Shown here in pieces: positions 23,601 to 31,979 of a DNA stretch of 64,000 nucleotides. The DNA is taken from the NCBI RefSeq assembly GCF_050278625.1, contig NZ_JBNNTI010000018.1, positions 1 through 64,000 of the forward strand, written 5' to 3'. A program made the translations under genes and the position numbers. How positions within the stretch are numbered: the stretch's first letter is position 1; each line of letters starts with the position of its first letter. A model generated the notes under the pieces. It did not search any database. It worked only from the letters and a program-made list of their open reading frames with translations, and had not been told where the DNA came from. Origin of the DNA: Viridibacillus sp050278625 (GTDB lineage Bacteria > Bacillota > Bacilli > Bacillales_A > Planococcaceae).

Positions 23601-24866
23601 TTAGAATCCTATATTTACTTCATTTCTTTCCCAATCATTACTTAAGGCATTTTTACGTTGTTTTTGTAAATCCTTAATACATTTCTCGTAATCGAGTTTT
23701 TTATCATAATGCCAATTTAGAGCGACCGACATATATAATTCATTGAGTTGTGAAATAGAAAGACCTTTTGCTAGTTTAGCAGCATCCACTAGCTCGTCTT
23801 CTGTGAAAATATGCTGAATATCTAACTTGCGTAAATATGTAGCACGTATTGCAGCTGTTGGATTCATAATCTCGTAAGCTCTATCAAATCGACCCGCACG
23901 ATTGATTAAAGCGGGATCGATGCGGTCAGGATAGTTGGTTGTACCAATTAAGAAGATACCCTCACGTGATTGTGCGCCGTCTAGAGTATTTAAAAATAAT
24001 GAGCGTGTATATTCTGGCATCGAGTCAATATCTTCAATAACTAGTATTGCAGGAGCTAGACTTGTTACCATGCGGAAGACCTCTTCTATCGATTCACTTG
24101 ATGTATGCTCTGTAATTTGCCAATACACTACAGGAGCTGTTACAGAGCCTGTGATGGACTTTACAAGCGTAGTTTTACCGTTTCCTGGTGAGCCATATAA
24201 TAGTATTCCTCTTTTATAAGGAAGACCATAATGTTTGAAGAAATCGCCATCTCCCTTAAAAAATTCATCAATCGAACGGAAAATCTCCCGTTTAAGCGAA
24301 GGTTCTAAGAATACATCATCTCTTGTGATTTGCTTTCCTTCGCCATAGCTCCGCCGTTTTATACCAGCCTGAACATCAACTAAGTAGGTGACGGTTTCCA
24401 TTAGCATTTGACGTAACTGTTCTTGAATAGCTTCGATAAAATCCATCATTTTCTCTGCACTTGTTGTGAAATAGAAAAACTCAGGCCATTCTGAATCGGA
24501 GCGGAATACAGGTATATTAGTAATAGCTACTTCATAATCAGGGAAGTAGATTAAAGAATTACTAAATGTCTTGATTGATTTCAACTTATTATCTAATTGA
24601 TCTTCTGCGACAGAATTTAAGACAATACTAGGTAATGCAGCATATATATAACTCAAATTTTCGTAGCGGATTAATTCTTTGTCCATCATTTCAAGTAAAT
24701 GATGATGAAATTGTGAATTATTCAGTTCGACAGTCACACCACGAAAATTGCATAGGTGTACTTCATTTAATTTTTTTGAGATGCGTTCAAAAACCTCTGA
24801 TACATCTGCATAGTTAGGGATATCGGGTCGTAAATCTTCGTGAAAAGTATATAAGAATTTTGTCAT
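23601..24866 (-). CDS. AAA-family ATPase (YjoB-like)
   Basis: A 421-residue protein with an N-terminal domain of about 200 residues of unknown fold and a C-terminal AAA domain. Walker A is GSPGNGKTTL, Walker B AILVIEDIDSMPEY, sensor 1 FLIGTTNYPDRIDPAL, and the second-region arginines NRAGRFDRAYE. Such single-ring AAA proteins act as remodelling or chaperone machines. Length and layout recall B. subtilis YjoB, but that link is tentative. ATG at 24866 is preceded by AAAGGAGG at 5-6 bases. Confidence 0.85.
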   Translation of the reverse strand: MTKFLYTFHEDLRPDIPNYADVSEVFERISKKLNEVHLCNFRGVTVELNNSQFHHHLLEMMDKELIRYENLSYIYAALPSIVLNSVAEDQLDNKLKSIKTFSNSLIYFPDYEVAITNIPVFRSDSEWPEFFYFTTSAEKMMDFIEAIQEQLRQMLMETVTYLVDVQAGIKRRSYGEGKQITRDDVFLEPSLKREIFRSIDEFFKGDGDFFKHYGLPYKRGILLYGSPGNGKTTLVKSITGSVTAPVVYWQITEHTSSESIEEVFRMVTSLAPAILVIEDIDSMPEYTRSLFLNTLDGAQSREGIFLIGTTNYPDRIDPALINRAGRFDRAYEIMNPTAAIRATYLRKLDIQHIFTEDELVDAAKLAKGLSISQLNELYMSVALNWHYDKKLDYEKCIKDLQKQRKNALSNDWERNEVNIGF

Positions 24867-24911
24867 TATATCCTCCTTTATAGACGTAGCTATAAGCATG
24901 TATAATTAAGA

Positions 24912-24954
24912 AAAAAGAGAGCCATTTCTGTTTAATATAGAAATGACTCTTTTT
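24912..24954 (-). terminator. terminator after the rhodanese gene
   Basis: AAAAAGAGAGCCATTTCT (24912-24929) pairs with AGAAATGACTCTTTTT (24939-24954) with a small bulge. T-runs exist on both strands. Confidence 0.8.
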
Positions 24955-24973
24955 ATTTGCAACGTAATCAACT

Positions 24974-25354
24974 TTATTTCACTTTGATTTTGCCTGTCCA
25001 ATTTTTATATCCACCTTGTAATTGGTATACTTGATCATAGCCTTTTTTCTTTAATAACATAGCGGCACGTGCACTACGGCCTGCATTTTGGCAATACAAG
25101 TAAACAGGTTTGTCTGGGCGAATTTCTTTATGACGTTGACGAAGTTGTGAGGTTGGGACGTTACGAGCGCCTAGAATATGACCACTGTCAAACTCTTTAG
25201 GCTCACGCACATCTATTAATTGTGCTTTACGATAACCCTCAATAAATTCTTCTTGTGTTAAAGTTGTAACTGCTTTTTTGAAACGAAGAGCGTTCACTAA
25301 AGCGTATACAATTACCACAAATAAAACAATTGCTAATGTATATAACCAACTCAA
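24974..25354 (-). CDS. yqhL: membrane-anchored rhodanese-like protein (YqhL)
   Basis: A 126-residue protein with one N-terminal transmembrane helix (residues 3-24) and a rhodanese domain. The active-site loop is YCQNAGRSARAA, whose cysteine can carry persulfide sulfur; LIDVREPKEFDSGHILGA is the CH2A-like motif. TTG start at 25354 with AAAGGGG upstream. It is divergent from lipM, as yqhL and lipM are neighbours in B. subtilis. Sulfur donor or redox role is inferred only. Confidence 0.9.
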   Translation of the reverse strand: MSWLYTLAIVLFVVIVYALVNALRFKKAVTTLTQEEFIEGYRKAQLIDVREPKEFDSGHILGARNVPTSQLRQRHKEIRPDKPVYLYCQNAGRSARAAMLLKKKGYDQVYQLQGGYKNWTGKIKVK

Positions 25355-25458
25355 ATCGTCTTACCCCTTTCTATCTACAGTAATATTATAAAAGAACATC
25401 TAGCGATAGTCCAATGAGTTTGTTAAAATAGATAAGTTGATTATAAGGAGGAGACCAA

Positions 25459-26292
25459 ATGAAAACAACATGGTATTTTATTAATTCAGGTCCGTGTAGC
25501 CCTGCATTCAATATGGCATTAGATGAAGCGCTCCTACATTGGCATAGTAAAGGTTTAATTCCACCAGTAATACGATTTTACGAATGGAATCCAGCAACAC
25601 TTTCTATTGGTTATTTTCAACGTGCTGAAAAAGATATTGATTTTGAACAATTACATAAATTAAATTTAGGGTTTGTTCGTCGTCCGACTGGAGGGCGTGC
25701 AGTTTTACATGAGCATGAATTAACATATAGCATTATCGTTAATGAAGACTACCCAGATATGCCTAAAACGGTAACAGAAGCTTACCGAGTATTAAGTGAA
25801 GGCTTATTACTAGGCTTCAGAAACTTAGGGTTAGATGCATATTTTTCAATCCCTGATTCAGAAGAAAAACGAGCAGACTTGAAAACACCGAAGAGTGCAG
25901 TTTGTTTTGATGCACCAAGTTGGTATGAATTGGTAGTAGAAGGTAAAAAGGTAGCGGGTAGTGCGCAGACGCGTAAAGAAGGTGTCATTTTACAACATGG
26001 AGCAATCTTAATTGATCTCGATGATGAAAAATTGATCTCCCTTTTTAAATTCCCATCAGAAGCTTCAAAAGAACGCATGCGCAAACATTTACCACAAAAA
26101 GCGGTGGCTATTAATCAGCTAGCTCAAAAACCTGTCGATGTTGAAACGTGTATATCTGCTTTCCACAAAGGATTTGAGGACGGATTAGACATTGAACTTG
26201 TACCTTACACATTGACTGATGAACAATTGGATTTTGTTAATAATTTAGCTAAAACGCGCTATGAAAGTGATGAATGGAATTTTAGAAAATAG
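25459..26292 (+). CDS. lipM: octanoyltransferase LipM
   Basis: Moves octanoyl from acyl carrier protein to GcvH, the first step of lipoate assembly in Bacillales. 277 residues of the BPL/LplA/LipB fold. Family motifs: NSGPCSPAFNMALDEALL at the start, RRPTGGRAVLHEHELTYS near 76, and the catalytic Cys149 in AVCFDAPSWYE with Lys in GKKVAGSAQ. AAGGAGGAG precedes the ATG. Its product feeds GcvH and the bkd/pdh E2 proteins, linking it to the gcv and bkd loci here. Confidence 0.94.
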   Translation: MKTTWYFINSGPCSPAFNMALDEALLHWHSKGLIPPVIRFYEWNPATLSIGYFQRAEKDIDFEQLHKLNLGFVRRPTGGRAVLHEHELTYSIIVNEDYPDMPKTVTEAYRVLSEGLLLGFRNLGLDAYFSIPDSEEKRADLKTPKSAVCFDAPSWYELVVEGKKVAGSAQTRKEGVILQHGAILIDLDDEKLISLFKFPSEASKERMRKHLPQKAVAINQLAQKPVDVETCISAFHKGFEDGLDIELVPYTLTDEQLDFVNNLAKTRYESDEWNFRK

Positions 26293-26341
26293 TAGTCTTT
26301 TTGACTTATTTTAGTTTGATGGAAATTGAAAAATCGCTTCC

Positions 26342-26364
26342 AATGTTGTTAAATCAACATTTTG
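26342..26364 (+). terminator. possible weak terminator after lipM
   Basis: AATGTTG (26342-26348) pairs with CAACATT (26355-26361) around TTAAAT, followed by TTG. The T run is short. Confidence 0.45.
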
Positions 26365-26390
26365 CTCAGAATCACCCTATTTGCTTTTCT

Positions 26391-26439
26391 TATCAATATA
26401 TAGTATCGTAATGTCTTGAATAAACACCATATGTAGTGT
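26391..26439 (+). promoter_or_regulatory. two NrdR-like boxes upstream of nrdJ
   Basis: ACACCATATGTAGTGT at 26424-26439 is a near-perfect NrdR box (consensus acaCwATATATwGtgt), and TATCAATATATAGTAT at 26391-26406 is a weaker one. Their centres are 33 bases apart, about three helical turns, as known for tandem NrdR sites. NrdR is the ATP/dATP-sensing repressor of ribonucleotide reductase genes. Confidence 0.75.
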
Positions 26440-26473
26440 TTAATGCGCGATTTAAATAGGGAGGCGAATGATA

Positions 26474-29041
26474 ATGGTACTTGCTTCACAGCATCATAAT
26501 CAGACGATTAATGTACAACAACTAAACAATGATATTCAACAATTTCCACAAGTTCATGCCATCACAGAGGACATGCATATAACACATAAAGGTGTGTCTC
26601 GCTTAGTCATGATCGACCGTTATTCTTTTAAAGATACAGAAAAGAAAACGCTAAAAGCAGGAGATTTTGTTGTTTTAACGGTCAAAGCTGACCCTAAATT
26701 CCCAGCACGTGGTCTTGGTTATATCGTTTCAGTTAACTCAGAAAAGAAAACAGCAGAAGTGCTGATTGAAGCAGATTATAGAAGTGCTATTGATGATGAT
26801 GCTGAACAACAAACAGGTATTGTCACACGTTCTTTAGACGTTATAGAAAAGCCTCTTGAAGTCTATTATGAGCAAATTGCAAAACGTAATGCAACTGGCC
26901 TAGCAGCCGTTGAAAAAACAGCAGAGAAACGCCAAGAATGGTATGAGAAATTTTACGAGCAATTAGTGAAGTTAAACTTTATTCCAGCGGGACGTGTTAT
27001 TTACGGAGCAGGCGCAGGAACAGATGTTACTTACTTTAACTGTTACGTAATGCCATTTGTAGCAGATTCTCGTGAAGGCATTAGTGATCACCGTAAACAA
27101 GTAATGGAAATTATGAGTCGCGGTGGTGGTGTAGGAACAAATGGTTCTACATTACGTCCGCGAAATACGCTAGCTCGTGGTGTTAATGGTAAATCATCAG
27201 GATCAGTGTCATGGTTAGATGATATTGCAAAGCTAACTCATCTTGTTGAACAAGGTGGATCACGTCGTGGTGCACAAATGATTATGTTAGCTGATTGGCA
27301 TCCGGACATTATTGAATTTATCATTTCAAAAATGCAAAATCCTCGTATTTTACGTTTTTTAATCGAAAATACAACGGATGAAACAATCCAACGTCTAGCA
27401 CAAGAAAAACTGAAATTTAAACCCTTAACACAACAAGAAGAAGCGATGTATCAAGGTATCACTAACTATAAAACAATCCCAGGTGTCGGTGGTTTTAATG
27501 AAGCGATTATTCGCGACGCTGAAACGAAATTACGCGACGGTGGAACATACAGCGTGCATAACTCTGAATTCCTAACTGGTGCAAATATTTCTGTTACAAT
27601 CACAAATGAATTCATGGAAGCTGTAGAAGCTGACGCTGAATTTGATTTACGATTCCCAGCGGTTGAATCATATAATGCAGAAGAAATGAAAGTTTATAAC
27701 GATACATGGCATGAAGTCGGTGATGTTCGTGAATGGGCAGAAATGGGACATGCTGTACGCACATACCGCAAAGTGAAAGCTCGTGAACTTTGGAACTTGA
27801 TTAATATCTGTGCTACTTACTCAGCAGAACCAGGTATTTTCTTCATCGACAATGCAAACGACATGACAAATGCAAAAGCATACGGTCAAAAAGTTGTAGC
27901 TACTAATCCGTGTGGTGAACAACCACTTGCACCATATTCGGTTTGTAACTTAGCAGCTGTAAACTTAGCGCAATTCGCTCAAAAAGACACGAAAACAGTG
28001 GACTTTGAAGCGTTGAAGGAAACAGTTCGTGTCGGAGTACGTATGCAAGATAACGTAATCGATGCTACACCTTATTTCCTTGAAGATAACCAAGTGCAAG
28101 CATTAGGTGAACGCCGTGTTGGACTTGGTGTCATGGGAATGGCCGATTTACTAATCTACTGTGAAAAAGAATACGGCTCTGAAGAAGGTAACATCCTTGT
28201 CGATGAAATCTTCAAAACGATTGCGACAACTGCATACGAAGCTTCTACTGAACTAGCAAAAGAACGTGGCAGTTTCCCATTCTTAACAGGTGAAACAGAA
28301 GCTGAAACATTAGCTCTTCGCAAATGCTTTACAGAAACAGGCTTCATGCAAAAAATGCCTGAGCATATCCGTGAGGCAGTACTTGAGGGTGGTATTCGTA
28401 ACTCGCACTTACTAACTGTAGCTCCTACAGGCTCAACAGGAACAATGGTTGGTGTTTCTACTGGATTAGAGCCATACTTCTCATTTACTTACTACCGCAG
28501 TGGTCGTCTTGGTAAATTCATTGAAGTAAAAGCTGATATTGTACAAGAATATTTAGCTGCTAACCCAGGTGCAGATGAAGCAAATCTTCCTGAATGGTTT
28601 GTTACTGCTATGGAGTTAGCTCCAGAAGCACATGCAGATGTACAATGTATTATCCAACGCTGGATTGATAGCTCAATCTCTAAAACAGTAAACGCACCAC
28701 GCGGTTACACTGTAGAGCAAGTACAGAAAGTGTACGAACGCTTATACAATGGTGGCGCAAAAGGCGGTACAGTTTATGTAGATGGTAGCCGTGATTCACA
28801 AGTATTAACTCTAAAAGCAGAAGAAAACGTTATGGACGAGGACAATCTACAAGAAGAACAAGTAGCTGATAAACGTCCAGTTGTTTTAATCGACACTATT
28901 CAAGACTTACGTTCAACAAACGTAACAATTGGCTCTGAAGTCGGTAACACATGCCCAGTATGTCGCAAAGGAACAGTCGAAGAACTAGGTGGCTGTAACA
29001 CATGCACAAATTGCGGTGCACAACTTAAATGTGGCCTTTAA
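26474..29041 (+). CDS. nrdJ: vitamin B12-dependent (class II) ribonucleotide reductase
   Basis: Reduces ribonucleotides to deoxyribonucleotides using adenosylcobalamin instead of a small subunit. About 855 residues. The substrate and radical site is shown by FNCYVMPF near 193 and ATNPCGEQPLAPYSVCNLAAVNL near 480, with the finger-loop NPCGEQPL; the C-terminus ends in CPVC...CNTCTNCG, the redox-shuttle cysteines. No nrdF-like gene lies beside it. ATG at 26474 is preferred, since GGGAGG at 26459-26464 is 9 bases away; the ATG at 26468 is too close. No cobalamin riboswitch is evident upstream. B. subtilis lacks this gene. Confidence 0.93.
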   Translation: MVLASQHHNQTINVQQLNNDIQQFPQVHAITEDMHITHKGVSRLVMIDRYSFKDTEKKTLKAGDFVVLTVKADPKFPARGLGYIVSVNSEKKTAEVLIEADYRSAIDDDAEQQTGIVTRSLDVIEKPLEVYYEQIAKRNATGLAAVEKTAEKRQEWYEKFYEQLVKLNFIPAGRVIYGAGAGTDVTYFNCYVMPFVADSREGISDHRKQVMEIMSRGGGVGTNGSTLRPRNTLARGVNGKSSGSVSWLDDIAKLTHLVEQGGSRRGAQMIMLADWHPDIIEFIISKMQNPRILRFLIENTTDETIQRLAQEKLKFKPLTQQEEAMYQGITNYKTIPGVGGFNEAIIRDAETKLRDGGTYSVHNSEFLTGANISVTITNEFMEAVEADAEFDLRFPAVESYNAEEMKVYNDTWHEVGDVREWAEMGHAVRTYRKVKARELWNLINICATYSAEPGIFFIDNANDMTNAKAYGQKVVATNPCGEQPLAPYSVCNLAAVNLAQFAQKDTKTVDFEALKETVRVGVRMQDNVIDATPYFLEDNQVQALGERRVGLGVMGMADLLIYCEKEYGSEEGNILVDEIFKTIATTAYEASTELAKERGSFPFLTGETEAETLALRKCFTETGFMQKMPEHIREAVLEGGIRNSHLLTVAPTGSTGTMVGVSTGLEPYFSFTYYRSGRLGKFIEVKADIVQEYLAANPGADEANLPEWFVTAMELAPEAHADVQCIIQRWIDSSISKTVNAPRGYTVEQVQKVYERLYNGGAKGGTVYVDGSRDSQVLTLKAEENVMDEDNLQEEQVADKRPVVLIDTIQDLRSTNVTIGSEVGNTCPVCRKGTVEELGGCNTCTNCGAQLKCGL

Positions 29042-29049
29042 GTTCTAAG

Positions 29050-29075
29050 GATGACGTTTCTATGTCGTCTTTTAA
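29050..29075 (+). terminator. first hairpin after nrdJ
   Basis: GATGAC (29050-29055) pairs with GTCGTC (29064-29069) including a G-T pair, then TTTT. Short stem. Confidence 0.55.
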
Positions 29076-29110
29076 TAAAGATTGATAATTAATGATATAG
29101 TTTGATTAAT

Positions 29111-29155
29111 ATCATCTCACCTCTATAGATTTCTAGAGGTGAGATGATTTTTTTG
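29111..29155 (+). terminator. strong terminator downstream of nrdJ
   Basis: ATCATCTCACCTCTA (29111-29125) pairs perfectly with TAGAGGTGAGATGAT (29134-29148), followed by a T7 run. It marks the edge of the accessory stretch. Confidence 0.9.
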
Positions 29156-29606
29156 TTGGATATTTATGTTAATATCACTATAAAGATTGTGAAGAAATGT
29201 ACTTTAACTACCATGAAAATTAATTTCTTCAAGAAAAGAAAAATGACAATACTTAAGAAGACCCTTGCCTAATCGTTAAAAAAAGAGGAGAGCGGACATT
29301 AATAAGACTATTGTTTTCGGTAGACTATTAGTATTGACTCCACTAACCATTTTCATTCTCTGTGGTGCAGGACTATTTTGTGCTGCATGGATGGCTAACG
29401 GGACAGTTTACTTGAAGAAGAAGGTTCAACTCAAAAAAAATTGGCACTACTTTTGTTGAACTTACTAAATTAACGGGGTGGTTAGTAGAAGACCGTTGAG
29501 CTGTTCAGACAGCTCTTTCTTACCTCCAGTCAAGGACTTTTGAAAGAATTTTATAGATGATTTTAGTTTTTCGTAAGGTCAAATATGAAATAGTTAACGA
29601 AATCAA
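29156..29606. other. gene-poor stretch with a small membrane-type frame and dispersed repeat
   Basis: No intact gene. From 29298 a frame reads NKTIVFGRLLVLTPLTIFIL then a second hydrophobic patch, about 50 codons in all, preceded by AGAGGAG but beginning at ATT rather than ATG; it may be a small membrane protein whose start was lost. Inside it, 29395 onward is a copy of the dispersed CTAACGGG(G)CAG motif. A second copy lies at 29470. Confidence 0.4.
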
Positions 29607-29807
29607 TTACGAACAGGTTGATGCTGTTTTGTAGTCATAGGTTATTTCGTGTGTAATAAGGTGAAATGCCACTTTCAAGAACTTATTCATACACGCTACG
29701 GACGCAACTTTATGAGGTTTCCTCTGAGGTTGCGTTTTTAATTTGTCGTAATACTCCACAAAATGGTTCATTGTCTTTTGGCGAAGTGTAATCATCGTTT
29801 GAATCAT
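29607..29807 (-). mobile_element. IS110-family transposase remnant (C-terminal end)
   Basis: A 66-codon frame ending in a TAG-type stop at the left. The segment KPHKVASVACMNKFLKVAFH then LITHEITYDY, preceded by FVEYYDKLKTQP, matches the conserved C-terminal tail of IS110/IS1111 transposases (KVAxVACMNKLLK). The DEDD catalytic domain and the start are missing, and no terminal repeats are visible (IS110 elements lack them). It is therefore a fragment, not a working element. Confidence 0.55.
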
Positions 29808-29854
29808 AAAACAGAATCTTTCGTTGTTGAACTTTTTAAGGTTAAGATACTAGA

Positions 29855-29887
29855 ACAAAGCACGGTCTTTTCACGGCTGTGCTTTGT
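29855..29887 (-). terminator. hairpin between transposase remnant and cupredoxin pseudogene
   Basis: ACAAAGCAC (29855-29863) pairs with GTGCTTTGT (29879-29887). It lies 15 bases past the stop of the minus-strand cupredoxin reading and probably was its terminator. Confidence 0.6.
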
Positions 29888-29901
29888 TTCGGCTGTATCC
29901 A

Positions 29902-30570
29902 TTACTCAACTATTATCTTTCCAGAGTACATATTCATTCCACAATGAAACGTATATAAACCTGGTTTTTCTGGTGTGAATTCCACCAGGTTATCACCTTT
30001 ATCGAGATTTTTTTCTAATTGGAAATCTTCTATAATTAGGAATGATAAGCATCCACCTGTAAAATTCTTTTGAAAATGGAGTTTGACAGGGATTCCAGCT
30101 TTTACTTTTACATTCTCGGGTGTGTATCCAAATGGTTCTACCTACCATTATGACAGCTTCTTGATAGTCTTCTTTTTGCTCTGCTTGTACTTCATTTATT
30201 TTTTTAGAAGAATCGTCTGAAACCTGAGCAGTATCCCCAAAAAGATCTCTGAAGTAATGAGAAATGGGTTTAAAGAATACAACAGATACAACTAGTAATA
30301 GGGTTATCATACACAAAAAAGTTTTATTCCAATTATTTTTTTGGGAAGTTAACGTTTTTATATCAGTTCCTTTAACTTCTTGTCTAATTAATTTCAATAT
30401 AAGAGCCATGACAATGATGAAAATTACATACGCAAATATCAACATTGCGATAGGATCTTGAGAAAAAACCCTTACCCCTAACATTGCACCCATCATACCA
30501 CCCATGACAATAGTCCATCTAATGAAGCTAATAAACTAAATGGGCGCCCAATAATATATCCAATAATCAT
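29902..30570 (-). pseudogene. membrane-anchored cupredoxin protein, frameshifted
   Basis: Three frame pieces line up. From 30570: MIIGYIIGRPFSLLASLDG. From about 30517 in another frame: TIVMGGMMGAMLGVRVFSQD and on through two transmembrane segments to QEAVIMV. From about 30137 in a third frame: VEPFGYTPENVKVKAGIPVK, then LHFQKNFTGGCLSF, and PGLYTFHCGMNMYSGKIIVE, ending TAA at 29902. The last piece is a cupredoxin domain with likely copper ligands C (TGGC) and H-C-x-M. The second break is a 4-bp duplication, GTAGGTAG near 30133-30141; collapsing it restores the frame. A role in copper or redox handling is inferred from the domain. Confidence 0.75.
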
Positions 30571-30649
30571 ACCAAAACGAAATATCTATAGTAACTCTAT
30601 GTTTTATTTGATATATTTTTTAGAATGACATCGTAAGGGAATGACCTAA

Positions 30650-31018
30650 TTGAAACTAATTAAACGATTTATTTTAAACCGCCCCGCTGAAAAGCGACTT
30701 GCATATTTTTATGGTATGGTTGCAACGGATGAACAGGTGTGGTTACTACGCGACGAAAATGGCGACTTATTACTAATAGAAGACGAAGACGACTATCCAT
30801 TATTACTACCTGTTTGGCCAAGCCGAAGCTTTGCTGAAATGATGGGTGCCAATTTAGAAGAGTCATACGAAGCGTTCAACATATCACTTTCGATTTTTCT
30901 AGACTATTTACTTGTTGATGTTGAAAATGATGGTGGTACCGCATCGATTTTCCCAAACGAAAACGATACAATCATTCAAACACGTGATGAAATAAAAGAA
31001 ATGATTCTCAATTTATAA
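30650..31018 (+). CDS. DUF2750 family protein
   Basis: A 122-residue acidic cytoplasmic protein. It reads EQVWLLRDENGDLLLIEDED followed by LLLPVWPSRSFAEMM and ends with ASIFPNENDTIIQTRDEI, the pattern of the DUF2750 family. TTG at 30650 with AAGGGA upstream. Such proteins are often found among accessory genes and polymorphic-toxin immunity clusters, but function is not established. It looks intact although it sits among decayed genes. Confidence 0.75.
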   Translation: MKLIKRFILNRPAEKRLAYFYGMVATDEQVWLLRDENGDLLLIEDEDDYPLLLPVWPSRSFAEMMGANLEESYEAFNISLSIFLDYLLVDVENDGGTASIFPNENDTIIQTRDEIKEMILNL

Positions 31019-31162
31019 CAAGCAGGATACTGCCTCAAATAGACCAGTAACGAGTTGTGATTGTGTAATAAAAGCAGTCGTTTATTTCGTTAACGGGGCA
31101 GCATAGTTGAAGAATAAATGATAATATTTGTATAGCAAATTGAACATTGGGACGTGATTAAA

Positions 31163-31508
31163 ATGGATAAAAGGTTATTGGAGATATATGTGGAATGGGA
31201 AGATAAATTAGACAAGGATGAGTGGTATTTTAGTAATTCTTTTGAATCAATTACAAAGGAAATGTCTTCTGACGAAGCATTTAACTATATTCCGATTGTC
31301 GTTGAGGTCTTAATGAAGTTAGATGATGACTTTTTGATATGGGAAACCTTTTATTTTTTAATTAAACTGTATGGTATTGCTGATACCACTCAAATACATC
31401 CATTTCTTGATGAAAATTGGTCTATTCTAACAAATCATAATCAAGAAATTTAAAGACTCCTATGCTACTCCATTTGCGGAGTTCAAAAGGAATTTAAGGA
31501 TTAAATAA
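31163..31508 (+). pseudogene. immunity-like small protein with 3' frameshift
   Basis: The open frame from ATG 31163 (MDKRLLEIYVEWEDKLDKDE) runs to a stop at 31451-31453 after ILTNHNQEI, giving 96 residues. One base further the next frame continues KDSYATPFAEFKRNLRIK and stops at 31506-31508. The two parts read like one protein of about 115 residues, so a single-base change near AATTTAAAGAC (31447-31457) probably cut the C-terminus. The protein is acidic and helical; similar small proteins occur as immunity proteins, but the family is not named here. It might still be translated in the short form. Confidence 0.55.
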
Positions 31509-31666
31509 TAACTTTATTCTTATTGTGCTAACGGAGCAGGTTAACAGGTAAGATGAATATGGTCTTTGCATTATCTATTAACTATAGAGATTGATGGTCA
31601 AAATAGAAGTAATACAATTTAATATTAGCTTCGATGAACCGTACTATTAGTAAGTGCGGTTAGCAA

Positions 31667-31714
31667 AAATAACCACCTAGAACGTTGATCTTCCAATGGT
31701 TTAGGTGGTTATTT
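31667..31714. terminator. hairpin, possible bidirectional terminator
   Basis: AAATAACCACCTA (31667-31679) pairs perfectly with TAGGTGGTTATTT (31702-31714). A/T-rich flanks; no intact gene ends directly at it. Confidence 0.5.
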
Positions 31715-31811
31715 AAGTATCAGTAAAGAATTATCCAAATTCTACGATTTCGACTGTTATAAAATGAGGAAGCATAGAAATGATTCTAAACCAACACTAC
31801 TTGTAGGTTTG

Positions 31812-31871
31812 AAATAAAGTCGTACCGTTTATAAAAAAGATGTACCGTTTTAAATAAAGTTATCCCGTTTT
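31812..31871. repeat. 20-bp degenerate tandem repeat, three copies
   Basis: AAATAAAGTCGTACCGTTTA (31812-31831), TAAAAAAGATGTACCGTTTT (31832-31851) and AAATAAAGTTATCCCGTTTT (31852-31871), followed by a partial unit. The shared core is TACCGTTT/TCCCGTTT. Intergenic, no coding. Confidence 0.75.
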
Positions 31872-31979
31872 ATCCCTTTTTAACGGGGGCTATAGTGCAA
31901 CAAAGGGTTTCAAAAATAATTTTTTTATAAAAAATTTAATCTACCAAATTAAATAAGAGCATGTTTTGATCAAACTTTA

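Larger units (their letters stand above)
31509..31979. other. gene-free stretch with hairpin and repeats
   Basis: No ORF of note. It contains a copy of the dispersed CTAACGGAGCAG motif (31528), a long hairpin AAATAACCACCTAG / TAGGTGGTTATTT (31667-31714) with a 21-nt loop, and the 20-bp tandem repeat at 31812-31871. Apparent remains of former genes are too degraded to read. Confidence 0.6.

Noticed and set aside
26293..26473. Cobalamin riboswitch before nrdJ
   Set aside because: The 180-base leader lacks a B12-box-like sequence and is too short for a complete aptamer; NrdR boxes explain the visible structure.
29763..29978. 71-codon plus-strand frame
   Set aside because: Runs through a terminator hairpin and antisense to the transposase remnant and cupredoxin pseudogene.
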